Source: Ipomoea triloba (lineage: Eukaryota; Streptophyta; Magnoliopsida; Solanales; Convolvulaceae). Taken from it: a stretch of 64,000 nt of DNA. Below the pieces are notes generated by a model. The model made no database searches. It had not been told where the DNA came from and saw only the letters and a list, made by a program, of their open reading frames with translations. Position 1 is the stretch's first letter; every line of letters begins with the position of its first letter. The position numbers were made by a program, and so were the translations under genes. Of the stretch, positions 41,738 through 53,060 are shown in pieces. The stretch lies in the NCBI RefSeq assembly GCF_003576645.1, contig NC_044922.1, forward strand, positions 26,874,335 through 26,938,334. The letters are read 5' to 3'.

Positions 41738-42936
41738 GAGTTAATTCTCAAAATGGTCCTCCGACTATGGCATTTTCTCAAATTGGTTCATTGACTTTTA
41801 ATTGCACGTAAAGTGGTCCTTCGACTATTGAATTTTAAGCCAAAATGGTCATCCGTTAGTTTTGATGTTAAGTGGGTGTTAAAATGAAGGGTAAANAAAT
41901 ATCCTGCTCACACACGTAGTTACCAATAATGCATTTCACAAAAGTTATTCACTATTTTGTCAAACAAAATCTGTAGTTACCAGCACTAATAACAACCTGC
42001 TCATACAGATAAAACAAATATATATTCTGCAAATTCAATGCATCTAATTAACCTGCAATTTCACTAAACAGAGTACTTGGCCATTCCACCAAAAACTTGC
42101 AACTGTGGTAATCCAAAATAGATTACAATTGTAAAATATCCAAAGTACTTAATATCTATTGGTTCTTTGCAATTGGATGTCAAAGCCATTCAAGATCTTG
42201 TCTTGTACTTCTTCCTCACACATGGCCACGTATTAACTATTGTTTGCACTGGTATTTCTTCAGCAGTCTACATTCGGTAAATAAGTATAGAAACCAATTA
42301 GAAACACCATTATACTGTTGCCAACCATGCTGTTAACCATTAGACCAATTTACAATTTAATATACTTGTTAAAGCATGAAAAGAACATATAAAGCATATA
42401 AAACAATGAACAACACGCACCGTAGTTTGGCAGTTCCGAAACCCGGGTTCTTCGTTGGCAAACCATGCTCTTTCTCTTCAATACCGTCGATGCTATTACG
42501 CCTATGGGTAGAAAATTGCAGCCATACGGTAGGGTTCTTCATCGCAATTTATAATCACAGTGTTTATAATTTGGAGGAAATCGTAGTTTTCTTCTTCGTA
42601 TGGTTCTCCATCGCAATTAACAGTGTTTCGCTAATTTAATTTGAGGAAATTCGCATGTTTAGTTCATTAGAGGAAAATCACTGCTTTAGTTAATTAGGGG
42701 AAAATTTACAGTTTAATTAATTAAAGAAAAACCACCTGCTGGTCAAAGGTCTAAATAATAAAACGTATAAAATGTCCATTCTGCCCTTCTTTTTAACGGC
42801 AGGTTAACGCCAAACCTAACAGAGACCATTTTGGCTTAAAATTCAATAGTCAGAGGATCACTTTGGTTGCAATTAAAAGTTAAGGAACCAATTTGAGAAA
42901 AGGCTATAGTCGGAGGACCATTTTGGGCATTTTCTC
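41738..42936. mobile_element. MULE-type element with long inverted repeats
   Basis: The 1199-bp element has inverted ends of about 150 bp sharing CAAAATGGTCCTCCGACTAT, TTCTCAAATTGGTTC, ACTATTGAATTTTAAGCCAA and GTTAGGTTTGG-like words. Flanks are TTATTTTTA (41729-41737) and TTATTTTTTA (42937-42946). One ambiguous base is at 41896. The plus open frame 42376-42639 has no recognisable domain. Its insertion lies within the region already rearranged by the Helitron. Confidence 0.85.
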
Positions 42937-42946
42937 TTATTTTTTA

Positions 42947-43340
42947 TTTAAATTTAATGTCATCATTGTAGAAGGGTTATCTAGAACCTGTAAAAATGTT
43001 AAGTGAACAAAATTTTAAAAGTAAATGTGTTTAATTATATCTTATTTTAGTTCAAGGTGTTAATTGAACCATGGTTGATAGTAGATAAATATATTCAAAA
43101 GCGAATTAACAAAACTTAGGGTAATTTCATTCAAAATAGTATCTATTACCTAATATCATACAAACTACAATAAGTATTTAAATAATTATTTTTAGAAAAA
43201 TCAAAATTACATTAATTTTAATACCAACTATAATGAACTTCTCCTATATAATCTTGCATTAATATACTTTGAATTACTTATTTAAATACAAACATTGTGC
43301 ATTAAATTAGTCGCACAATGCGTCTGTAAAACTGTTAATC
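42947..43340 (+). mobile_element. Helitron 3'-end remnant
   Basis: 43200-43336 matches 36170-36345: ACTATAATGAA(C/T)TTC, ATATACTTTGAATTAC, then hairpin TCGCACAATGCG and TCTGTAAAACT. The CTRR terminus is mutated (CTGT). Immediately after, the sequence rejoins the MYB 3' flank (43350 against 13360). 38970-43340 is thus a composite insertion. Confidence 0.65.
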
Positions 43341-43800
43341 AATAATACAAGTTTCACGTTTCTTTGATCAGTCAACTAAAATCATACATTAAGACAAACC
43401 CTTCTTGTACGTGCTAGTATGACTTTAAATGTGGCATACCACTCCGTTTTAAGTTTTAAGGTAATTGTATACTTAAGACTATTAATGAATAATCCGAAAA
43501 GGAGAAAATATGGGTGTAAATTAATTAATACTCCGTAAGTTGGTAGTTGGTAGTTTGAAAAATAGGGCTAAGTTTGACTGCATCAATTACTCCATATGTC
43601 CTTCCCTTTTAAGAGTTGAAAGCAACAGCTTGAAGTAGCTTTTATTTCTCGTATCTTTAATTTGTCTTTGGATTGTGCGTGCTCCACAGCCACACTCCCA
43701 AAGTAGAAAAAAATTAAAAATTATAAAATAAGGTAAATTTTGTTTCTAAAACATAAAATTGTAATGGCATTCTTAATTAATTACACAAAGAAGTGATTTA
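43341..43800. other. Collinear non-coding block (matches 14220-14560)
   Basis: TTTCACGTTTCTTTGATCAG aligns with 13365. From 43440 on, AGAGTTGAAAGCAACAGC and the rest align with the A unit. No gene is seen. Confidence 0.65.
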
Positions 43801-43807
43801 TTTTGAC

Positions 43808-43878
43808 GGAGACATTGCGATCGGTTGGCTAGGGTTTGGGTTTGCAGTGGAGGAATTGTCTTCCATGGACCATGGCTG
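43808..43878 (-). pseudogene. GCK gene 5' fragment in the B unit
   Basis: The minus-strand start of the GCK gene (MED/MAN..NSSTANPNPSQPIAMS by comparison with 20276-20338) survives here for about 25 codons. It then stops abruptly at 43808. No GCK domain remains in the B unit. The promoter side is interrupted by the element at 43924. Confidence 0.75.
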
Positions 43879-43923
43879 CTCTTAAACCCCTATTTGTTAA
43901 ACCTCCAAACAATATTTCCTTTC

Positions 43924-44774
43924 GAGTTTTTTGCATTTTTAGTCCCACGATTATAATGACACTTGCAGGATTGGTTCACGACTTTTAAACGTTGTAATTT
44001 TGGTCTGTGACTATTGTTTTTGTTGCAAAAATGGTCCTTCCGGCGCGGGAAAACAAAAACCGGCAGATTTTCTGGCAATTTTTTGCTGGAAAAAAATTCT
44101 CCTTTCAAATAGGATTAAAATTGACATTTCTAAACAATTAATTTAAGTTAAAACAAATTCATTTCTAAAAACATATGTAGTCAATTTAATTATTTTTTAT
44201 TTTGGTAAACTAATTAAAGTTAAAACTAATTCATTTCTAAAAGCGTACGTAGCCAAGTTAATCTTAGTAAAATTAAATACAAATTCAAAATTATTTTTAC
44301 TTTTTCGTTTAAATTTAAATTATATTTACTGTTTAGCCAATTAAGTACAAATTCAAAATTATTAATACAAATTCAAGATCAACAAAAAATAATATTATTA
44401 AGATTAAATTTAAACTAAAAAGTAAAAATAATATTTGAATAATTTTGCCCAGTAGTAACATCTGCTAACACAAAGGGAGATTTTTAGAAATATCAATTTT
44501 GAATAAAAAGTAAACTAAATTAATTTTTTAGAAATGTCCAATTTAATCCTACTTGAAAGGGGAATTTTTTTTCCGGCAAGAAATTGACGGAAAATATGCC
44601 AACTTTTTCCGGCGAAAAATTGGCGGAAAATCTGCCGGTTTTTGTTTTTCGGCGCCGGAATGACCATTTTTGCAACAAAAACAATAGTCATGAACCAAAA
44701 TTGCAAAGTTTGAAAGTCGTGGACAAATCCTGCAAGTGCCACTATAGTCGTAAGACTAAATATGCAAAAAATTC
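43924..44774. mobile_element. MULE-type element with perfect 9-bp target duplication
   Basis: The 851-bp element is flanked by TTTCCTTTC (43915-43923 and 44775-44783). The empty target is at 20385-20393. Inverted ends of about 170 bp share TTTTTTGCAT, CACTTGCAGGATT, TGACTATTGTTTTTGTTGCA and AACAAAAACCGGCAGATTTT. The interior is AT-rich. The minus-strand and plus-strand open frames at 43890-44108, 44515-44742 and 44584-44796 arise from the inverted ends and are not genes. Confidence 0.93.
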
Positions 44775-44892
44775 TTTCCTTTCATTTAAAGTTTGAGCTT
44801 TTAGAAGAGAAAGTTTCTGCAATGAATATTTATTATAGGCCTGAAGGCACTTGAGGGCCTAATGTCTAGCCCAATTGTCAAGAGTCCATATA

Positions 44893-45160
44893 GGCAAATT
44901 ATACCATGGATCAGGGTCTACCTTACATTGCAGACCTTGGTCTAAAAATAACATTCAAATTTTGTATTTGTAGACACATTCTGTACCTGCAAATTTGTAA
45001 TTGACTATTTTTGTGCCTGTAACTATCATATTATGTGTCAGAAATTTTCAAGTTATTTGTTTACATGTACAGAAACAGTTAACTGTAAGTACATAATGTG
45101 TTAACTAAAGGTACAACAATTGCAATATGAACTTTAGCTCATGGTATAACAATTGCCATA
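44893..45160. mobile_element. CCATGG-type MITE, best-preserved copy
   Basis: The ends are CAAATTATACCATGGATCAG and, inverted, CAATTGTTATACCATGAGCT. It is the collinear counterpart of 18373-18590. Inside are ACATTCAAATTTTGTATTTG, TATCATATTATGTGTCAG and TTATTTGTTTACATGTACAG. Confidence 0.75.
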
Positions 45161-46030
45161 TGTATATGTATGCTTATTTGTTATATTAATTATTTTTATA
45201 TCTTAAGGAAATAATTTTTATTACATGAATATTAGAACTATATAAAATTAGATATTTCTTTTGTGGTTTTTTTTTTTTAAATTCAAACATTTTATTTAAT
45301 GGAAGGTTAGAAGTTTGACTCCTAGTAGGAGTTGGCTATTGGTCTTATTGGTTTGAACTGATCACTTATTGCGGCTATTGGTCCTATTAGAAGTTTGAGT
45401 CCTAGTTTAATGCACATCATTTAATGGTGAAATAAAAATTAGGAGTTTGATTCTTACCAAAACTCTATCGGTTAGGGTTAAACCGGTCACACTAGGTTTT
45501 CCTAGTGCGGTTTATCTCATTCATATAAGTGACTTTCTATAATACTAATTGTCAAGATCAAGAGTTTTAACACTATTTTAAAAGTTATAGCTAATAACAA
45601 AAGTGTAACTTTATTTTCTTACACTATGCCAAAAACTATAATTAATAACAAATGCGTACTTGTATAATAGTAGCGTCAAATTTCGATTCCAGAACGTTGG
45701 AGTTGGCCTTCCAAACTTATTATTACACAACAATGGGGTGTTCAATTCTTATATAAGACAAAAAAAATTGTATATATTATACAAATACATGATATATCAA
45801 GTGTTGTGCTTTCCTCGAAGACGAATTGTAATTAGCAAAGACATCATTACTCAAAACTCAATGATCCCATCTCTTGTGGTATATTAAACCAAAACGCATA
45901 TACAAAAAATACATATCAAAGCTTATTGACTTATTGTGGTATGATAGCATTGATAACATATACTACTAATAGGTTATACTGTATCAAAAAACGAGTTTTA
46001 TGTAAAATTGAATCAAAGTTCTCTTGTTTC
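45161..46030. repeat. Collinear block (matches 18600-19620)
   Basis: Same order as the A unit but without the Tourist-like element: the empty site is at 45767-45790. No gene is seen. The plus open frame 45660-45887 is not open in the A unit. Confidence 0.65.
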
Positions 46031-46155
46031 CTATTATTTGGTTAAACCCATTTAACCTAATAAAGCACAACAAGCAACGTCCCCACTGGAGATCAAACCT
46101 ATTATCTCTCACTTAGGAGGGCCACAGCTATACCACTTGACCACATGACCTGTGG
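46031..46155 (-). mobile_element. tRNA-derived SINE-like sequence, minus strand
   Basis: Read on the minus strand, GGTCATGTGGTCAAGTGGTA contains box A (TGGTCAAGTGG), and ATAGGTTTGATCTCC about 40 nt later is a near-consensus box B. The sequence then runs TTGCTTGTTGTGCTTTATTAG. The A unit lacks it at the collinear place (near 20830). Target repeats were not resolved. Confidence 0.6.
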
Positions 46156-46479
46156 AATTAGGCCCATTTTAATTAGCTTTAAATTGAAATATTCGTCTGA
46201 CAGAATACTAGATTGGCCTTCCAAGTCGCAGCCTGCAAATTATATCGTGGACCGAGTCCACTTTGCGAAATGGGTCTAGGTCCAAAACAACACATTTTGT
46301 TAAAATTTTAATATTTTTTTTTCTTTTACTCTAGGAACTCAAAGTTTAAGATTCTAAAAATTCAAAACTTAAAATATCAAGGTTAGTATTAAAGTCACAG
46401 CTTCTCTCAAATCACCTCCAAAAATGTTCTAAAGCTGAGAACTTTCCCCTACTCAAAACCATTGTCCTATTGCCTCCCT

Positions 46480-46686
46480 TCACTTTCTCCTCCTCCATCT
46501 CCGATTCTTCCTCATCTTCCTCCCCTTCTTCTCCTTCTGCAATTTCGTCTTGGGATTCTTGAGTGTTAGTTCTTCTCTGCCGGAGGATCTGAGGAGAAGG
46601 GGGCCGGAGATGGGTTTCCGGTTTTGGGTTGCCGTCGTTTTGGCCGGAGTTTGCCGGAGACGCGCGGTGGAGTAATTGCTTCCCAT
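46480..46686 (-). pseudogene. Decayed N-terminus of a second GCK-like protein, B copy
   Basis: It is the paralogue of 21840-22047. It starts MGSNYSTARLRQ on the minus strand and changes frame before the acidic stretch. The next part on the + strand (46687-47190) is collinear with 22048-22760, without the extra duplications. Confidence 0.45.
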
Positions 46687-47535
46687 GGTTGATCTGTGCT
46701 CTTGAAGGTTTCAGAGGAAAAAGTGTCTGCAGATGAATATGTATAACCGGCCGGATCGGAGAAAGTGTGTATATGTATATATATGTTAATGTAATGTTTT
46801 GTCTGAGTATGATATGAGCTTAAATGTGCTTCTATACTTAGGGCATGCATGTTCAGGACACTTCGTGGTCTAAAAAAAAAAATGAGTAATGTTTTGTTAT
46901 ATTTTGGATACATTTAACATAGTTCAGGAATTTCCAAGGCAGCAATTGCTCAAGTATAAAATGGGTAACTTAAGAGCTTGGAGGATAACTTTTTTGCACA
47001 CTTATACATTGTACTCGATCTTATCGAGTTTTCTAGAGAGAAATTGAAACTTAGCTATGTACATCCCGTGCTCAAGTGCCCGAGACCAACATATAAGGGC
47101 ATTATTCATTCATGAGGTGTTTGAGACTCTATACTCGAGGGCACTTTGTGGTAGACCAATGCCGTGAAGTAGTCAAATAGTGAAGAACGATAGCTAATTA
47201 AGTGATTATGTTGTCCAAAGGATTTGGAGTTTGATGAGGTAGTAACGATGGGATTGGTGATTGATTTTTGTAAAAGGCTCTTCATGTGTATTTGTAACGT
47301 AACAACACATATATAGTGAACTCGATCCTCTAGTATATATGGTATAAAAAACGCTCTCTGTATTACTCTATTAATCTATCTGCAAATCATCCACACACAC
47401 GAACACTTGTGCGTTCAAAACCAACAAAGCTACGAAGCTTTTTCTTAAATTATTGGTAAGTTTAAGACTTTTGATGAGCACACTTTTTATATGCTTTAGA
47501 TTCAAAATTTTTACATAATAAGCTGGTGTATTCAA

Positions 47536-50275
47536 TGTAAGATTTTACCTAATTATATATATTAGAGCCTTAATTAAGTGGTGCAAGTTGACTGGCTTAT
47601 TAAGTGGTTTGGTTGGACTAAATAACGAGTAGTTGTTATTCAACCGGACTCTGTGCCTATATAAACCTGTATTAATGGGATACAGGATATGCATTATATA
47701 GCACATACAGTTCACAGTACTTATACTGCTCAGTAGACACCAATACACCATCTAGGTTCTGAGTCAAGTATGGCTAATGGTCTAAGTCAAGTATGACTAA
47801 TGGTCTACCGTTCAAGAAGCATCACATCAACTGTGGCTAGAGATCAACACTGCTTTCGCTTCCGCTACTACGAGGTCAGGTTTCTGACTATTCTATATAG
47901 TTAGATTATTTATATCTAACATTTGGTATCAGAACCTTTATAATCTCTGCCTGGTTGATTGTTATGTAAAGTCAACATTAAAATCAACGTTAAGTTTTGC
48001 GTATACATTAAGTTTTGTATATGTTGATCTACCTAACTTCCAATTACAATTTTTAAGTCTTCAAAATATGCATACAGAATATGTCTATTTTGATATAATC
48101 AAGCAAACTGTTATGCATAATTTGGTATTTGTAATTGATTTTCATACGGTAAAATAATTTTAGTTGATTTTGAACTACTAATCCAATTTCAGCATTAAGA
48201 ATAGTTTTAATTTCGTTTTGGATCTTAAAATTATCTGTTCGAGGAGAGAATTGACGGAGTTTAGATTTTCCGGCGATATCGGGTGACAACTAAGGGACGG
48301 CTACAGTCAACTAAAGAAAAAAAACGGTTGTTTCTGTTTTTTTCCCTCTCGTCGTTTTTCCCTTCCGATCGCCATCGTCACAACGCCTTTAGAGCCAAGC
48401 GTGACCTACAGAATTTCTGGCCTTTGGTTCGCCGTTTCTCTTTTGCCTGAGTTCGTCCGGCGACCATCGTTTTGGGCTTGCTTTAGTTGATCTATCATTA
48501 TATTTAGACTTCTTCTAGCTTAATTGTTCAGTTTAATTCCTCCTTAATTCATTATTAAATTATTATTCAACTTTAGGCAAATATTAAGTATTTAATTTGC
48601 TATTTGAATGTTAATTTAATATTAAGGTTATATTAAATTGTCTCAAGAATTGCAATTTATTTAAGAATATATGGGTTAGTAATACATTAATATGCAAATT
48701 CAATCATGCTATGTATATTTGTCAAATATTTATTTTATTGTTTCAATTATACATTTATTAAAACATGCATGAAGGTTAAATTTAGCATATTATTAACTCA
48801 TATAATATATCACTTAATTTTGGATCCTTAGATCAATTTAAGTCGTCATTATGGCTTATTAAGGCAGCTTGAATTGTTTGGTTTCTCAGTTAATTTGATC
48901 ATATCTTAGTTCTATATTTGACTTGGGACTTTAAAATATATTTTGAACAAGGTATTTGGGACCTATCTTTGGTCAATAAAGTAAAGATCTTATTTCCTCA
49001 AAAAAAAGTAAAGATCTTATCATTATTGATTGATATTTTAATAATTATAGCTCATTTTGGATTTAAAACATGGTTATTAAGTTTTAATTATTACTATCTA
49101 CCATATTTCGTTAATGATATTCATTGGTGGTAATAATATTTTAGATTTATTTCAGTACTAGACTGTTTTACATCCATGTTATAATCATAGGTTTAATTTG
49201 AGCAATTAAATGCTATAATTATTGTTTTGGTTAATAGTCATGGTTAATTATTAAGTGGTAAATTGAGATTAGTATTTGACATCCATTAATTACAGTTTTG
49301 CCTTTATTTTAGTTATTATTAATCGGCATTATTAATTATTGTTATCAAGTTTTGGATGCTAATCTCATTTATTACCTTTCATAATAATTATTGTTTCATA
49401 GTAATCCATCATATTTGGTACATTGGTAAGATTACCTATGCCACTTTATTTTACATGACTGTTAATGTTGGTAATTAAGTCCTACCAATTAATCTTTACA
49501 TACCATTGGACGCTGCATTGAGGTTACTGACATCAACAATGAAGATGGGGAGAACTATGAAGTTTTTTTTTCTTCTTCTCTTGTGGATCGTCATCGTTGC
49601 TAGCGCAATGGGAAGATGTGGTTTGAATCATTAAGGTATGCCATTAATTATCCTTTATTGTTATTATTGGTAATTAATGCTACAATTACAGTTAACCGCT
49701 GATTTAAACTAGTCACACATATTTTATCTTTAGAAATATGAAAACATTAAGAAGGTACCATAATTTGGTTTTCATTGTTAAATGTTAATGGTGATTATAA
49801 TGTTGCTTATTATCATTAAATATTTTAATTAATGATTCCATTAATATTAATACGGTATTCAGTTATGACTCCAGAATTGCTTCCAATTAAGTTCATGTGA
49901 CAATGTTCCAGTTAAGAAAATATTATGGATATTATCATTTTCTTGAAATTATGCTTGTTAAGTAATTAGGTTGAACTGAATAATTAGTAGTTGTTATTCA
50001 ACGTACCAGACTCTGTGCCTATATAAACCTGGATTGATGGGATATAGGATTCATTATGTAGCACATTCAGATACGGTACTCATACTGCTCAATAGACATC
50101 AATACACCATCTGGGATTCTGAGTCAAGTATGAGCCAAATATAGCTAACGGTCTACCGTTCAAGAGGCATCATACATCAATTGTGGCTGGAGATCAACAC
50201 TGTTCCGCTTCTGCTACTACGAGGTCAGGTTTCTCGTAGAATATTCTGTATGGTTATAGATTATTTTATCTAACA
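47536..50275 (+). mobile_element. Non-coding LTR retrotransposon (LARD/TRIM-like)
   Basis: The left LTR is 47536-47921 (TGTAAG...CTAACA). A primer binding site, TGGTATCAGAAC (47924-47935), matches the initiator tRNA-Met complement at 11 of 12 bases. The right LTR (about 49952-50275) shares CTCTGTGCCTATATAAACCT, CAATACACCATCT, GGTCTACCGTTCAAGA and GCTACTACGAGGTCAGGTTT. Each LTR has a TATATAAA promoter box. The 2-kb interior has no gag or pol that I can find and carries a GC-richer patch at 48240-48480. The flanking 5-bp sequences do not match. Confidence 0.88.
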
Positions 50276-50420
50276 CAAGATTGATGAGGAGGGGCCAAAT
50301 ATTTTGAGGGGGGAGGACACCAAAAATAAGTATTATTATACTTTCAAAATAAATTGAAGATGGGACCAACTGCCAAGGCCCCCTGCACCATCCAGAGGCT
50401 CCGCCCCGGACTCCCAGAAT
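50276..50420. mobile_element. Truncated hAT right end (same insertion as 23764-24882)
   Basis: AAGATTGATGAGGAGGGGCC and GAGGCTCCGCCCC match 24218-24240 and 24866-24880. The target side continues into AGAATCTTTAAAATAGCATT as in the A unit. The middle is deleted and the left end is lost at the LTR element boundary. Confidence 0.75.
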
Positions 50421-50429
50421 CTTTAAAAT

Positions 50430-50900
50430 AGCATTCATGGGCACATCCAACGAGCTGTACCTTTCGAGGAGACATTCAATTCATATATTATACACGTTTA
50501 ACATGCAGTGCCCTAACTCTATATATGGCAACGACGACATTAATTAATCTGAAGTTAAAGTCGTTATTTTTAAGGAAACAGTGAGATTACTATGTAATTA
50601 AGTTATAAGAACAAGTTTTCAAAAAAAAAAAAAAAAGTTATAAGAACAATGTAAGGGTGTACGAAAGCAAAAGGACTACGACAGACTATAGATGACACAC
50701 TGCAAAGTAACTGGATAGCGTGTTGGGGCAGCTATAAATATTGGTAATAATAACATTTGTGTTTGGCAGATGTAGAATTTGGTTCCATTGTTAATATTAT
50801 AACGTGCCATCCATTTATTCTTGATTAATGCCATTGTTATTATCCTAGCTAAAACCTATAAGAATTTGATGCATGAGTTATGATGATCACTTGCCCAGGG
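50430..50900. repeat. Recurrent block P, copy 3
   Basis: Collinear with 24900-25310 (GGCAACGACGACATTAATTA, GTTGGGGCAGCTATAAATAT, TTGTGTTTGGCAGATGTAGA). A poly(A) tract and a 25-bp repeat of AAGTTATAAGAACAA are at 50600-50650. No gene is seen. Confidence 0.75.
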
Positions 50901-51239
50901 TGGCAATGGGGAGAGGCGAGGGCGAGGAGTATACTCTCCGTCCTTGCAACCCCGCACCATCCCCATCCCGTTTCCGTCCCTGTCCTGGCGAGAAATTAGA
51001 AATATTCTCTACCTCAATCCCTGCTGAGAATTAGGCGGGGATAAGAATTCTCCATTTCCGATCAATTTTTAGTCAAAATGTTAAATAATTGTAATTTTTT
51101 ATAATTAAAAAAAAATAAAACATTAGTCCTACTTTCAAATGTTAAATATATATATCAAGGATCCCTGTCGCGGGCGGGGCAAATAATTGCCATCCTTACT
51201 TGTCCCAACTAGTTCATGATGACACATTCACGACATGGC
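50901..51239. other. Intergenic with a CCCGC/GGGGCG-type inverted repeat
   Basis: GGGGAGAGGCGAGGGCGAGG (50908) and CGCGGGCGGGGCAAATAATTG (51169) frame about 270 bp containing CCATCCCCATCCCGTTTCC. This resembles a small non-autonomous element with GGC-rich ends. Only its left part is present at 25322-25344. No gene is seen. Confidence 0.4.
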
Positions 51240-51557
51240 AATTCAAATTTGTGCTCAAGTAAGATGCACATATTTTCTTTGCACATCATGCTTTCAATAG
51301 GGCCACTACGCTAAAAGTGGTCATGAGCAGAATTCACATCCCCCTCCTTGCACAACATATATATACTTTTAGTGGGGCTACGCACTATGCTAAATGTGGT
51401 CAAATTTTGATAGTGGAATGCACATCTCCCTCTTTTCACAACATTCTTTGAATAGGACCGGCAACTACGCTAAAAGTGGTCACGAGTGGAATGCACATCC
51501 GATCCTCCTCCTTGCACATCATGCTTTCAGTGGGATCATTACGCTAAAAGTTGTCAC
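51240..51557. repeat. ~80-bp tandem array, B unit, cut by copia element
   Basis: Four units of the CACATCATGCTTTCA...ACTACGCTAAAAGTGGTCA repeat are collinear in kind with 27850-28380. The array is broken at GTTGTCAC by the copia element and two more units follow at 52800-52930. Confidence 0.75.
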
Positions 51558-52790
51558 TGTTAGGACTCATTGTATTATAGGCAAATTAGAATTCTTTCTC
51601 TCTCTCCATGTATTATTGAGAATATATCATTTACCATTATTGTTATCTTGACTGTACTTTTTGAATCTTTATAAATACATATTTTGTTGTACTTTAAATA
51701 CAATAGATTGACCAATTCAATAATCAAGTCATTCGCAAAAGTATTGTTCTTATCTGGTATCAGTAGACCAAACGATTCAAGGCTACAAACTCTACCAAAA
51801 AAAACCACTGCCTTCGCCATCCACCGGCGACACCACCTCCTCTTCTCACACCATCCCTGATATTGCTTATACAACCATAGCCCCAATAAATACCCTACAA
51901 ACGATTTGCTTTATCTCTATTAAACTTACTTCCTCAAACTATCAGTCCTGGAAGACTCAACTTGTACCATTTCTTTGTGGTCAAAATCTCAATGAATACA
52001 TACATTGATGGCACGTTCTTCATTTATTAAGGCTCCAGATGAGTGTATCGTTGTAGCCGAAAATTTGGTCAATTAGGATTCTTTTATTTTATCTATGCTC
52101 ATCTCGTCTCTGTCATATGAAGTTTTGTATGTTGCAATGGGACATGCCATGTCCTAAGCCCTATGAAAAACTATTGAAGTCGCCTTCGGGTCTTCTTCTC
52201 CGGCACGATATCTGAGTCTCCATAGTTAGCTGCAGTCTTTGTGCTAGGGGATTCCACTATAAGTGAGTATCTTGGCAAAATCAAAGTTTTAATTAGACTT
52301 CTTACAGAAGCGGATTGACTAATTAATTTGGACAAACAAAATCTCTATCTATTTAAAGGGATCTGCCCTAAGTATTGCGCGATGATCTCTTCATTGACCA
52401 CTAAAGAACCAGTTACAATTGATCAACACAATGACTTGCAATTTTGTTCACGACAAAGTAGCTTACAAATAAACTTCATATCTACGAAAAGACCAACTAG
52501 CAAGCATCTTCATCAAGCCACTAACCACAACAAGGTTAAATGATTTAAGGGAAAAGTTTAATGTTCTCTTTAGAGAACCTTAAACTTGAGGTGGCGTATT
52601 AAGACTCTTTATTTTAGGCACACTATAATTCCTCTCCCGCCCCTTGTATTATTGAGAATATACCATTTATCATTCCTATCATGATTAGGACTCTTTGTAT
52701 CCTTATAAATACATATCTTTCTGTACTTTAAACACAATGGAACACAATGGATTAATCAATAATAAGATCATTCCCAGAACTATTGTGCTC
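51558..52790 (+). mobile_element. Deleted Ty1/copia element
   Basis: The left LTR starts TGTTAGGACTC at 51558 and ends about 51750. A primer binding site, TGGTATCAGTAG, is at 51755-51766. A gag-like reading with IKLTSSNYQSWKTQLVPFL (51921-51977) identifies copia. The right LTR (about 52597-52790) shares TGTATTATTGAGAATATA, TTATAAATACATAT and ATTGACCAATTCAATAA-like words. Only about 0.85 kb of interior remains, without pol. The minus open frame 51575-51886 is a shadow. Confidence 0.8.
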
Positions 52791-52799
52791 ATCGTCGTG

Positions 52800-53060
52800 A
52801 GTGCTACCCGTGCTAAAGTAGTGGTCACGTTTCGATAGTAGAATGCACATCCTCCACCTTGCACAATTTGATTTTAGTGGGACCACTATTTAAAGTGGCC
52901 ATGTTTCGGTGGTAGGACGCACAACATGTTTTCAATGGGATTCGAACCTGAGAGATGCTAATTTTCGCTTACTACTATGCCAAAAACTATAGCTAGTAGC
53001 AAATGCGTGCACAATACAACTTTATTTCTTTATATTCGTTTAGCAATTAGTGTCATGTTT
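52800..53060 (-). repeat. tRNA-like module with tail units, B unit
   Basis: On the minus strand: TTGGCATAGTAGTAAGCG (box A-like), GGTTCGAATCCC (good box B), then two units of the ~80-bp repeat. It is the best-preserved A/B box pair of this repeat family in the window. Confidence 0.6.

Noticed and set aside
43890..44796. Open frames on both strands with FVFRRRNDHFCNKN-like readings
   Set aside because: They are mirror images of each other generated by the inverted ends of the MULE at 43924-44774.
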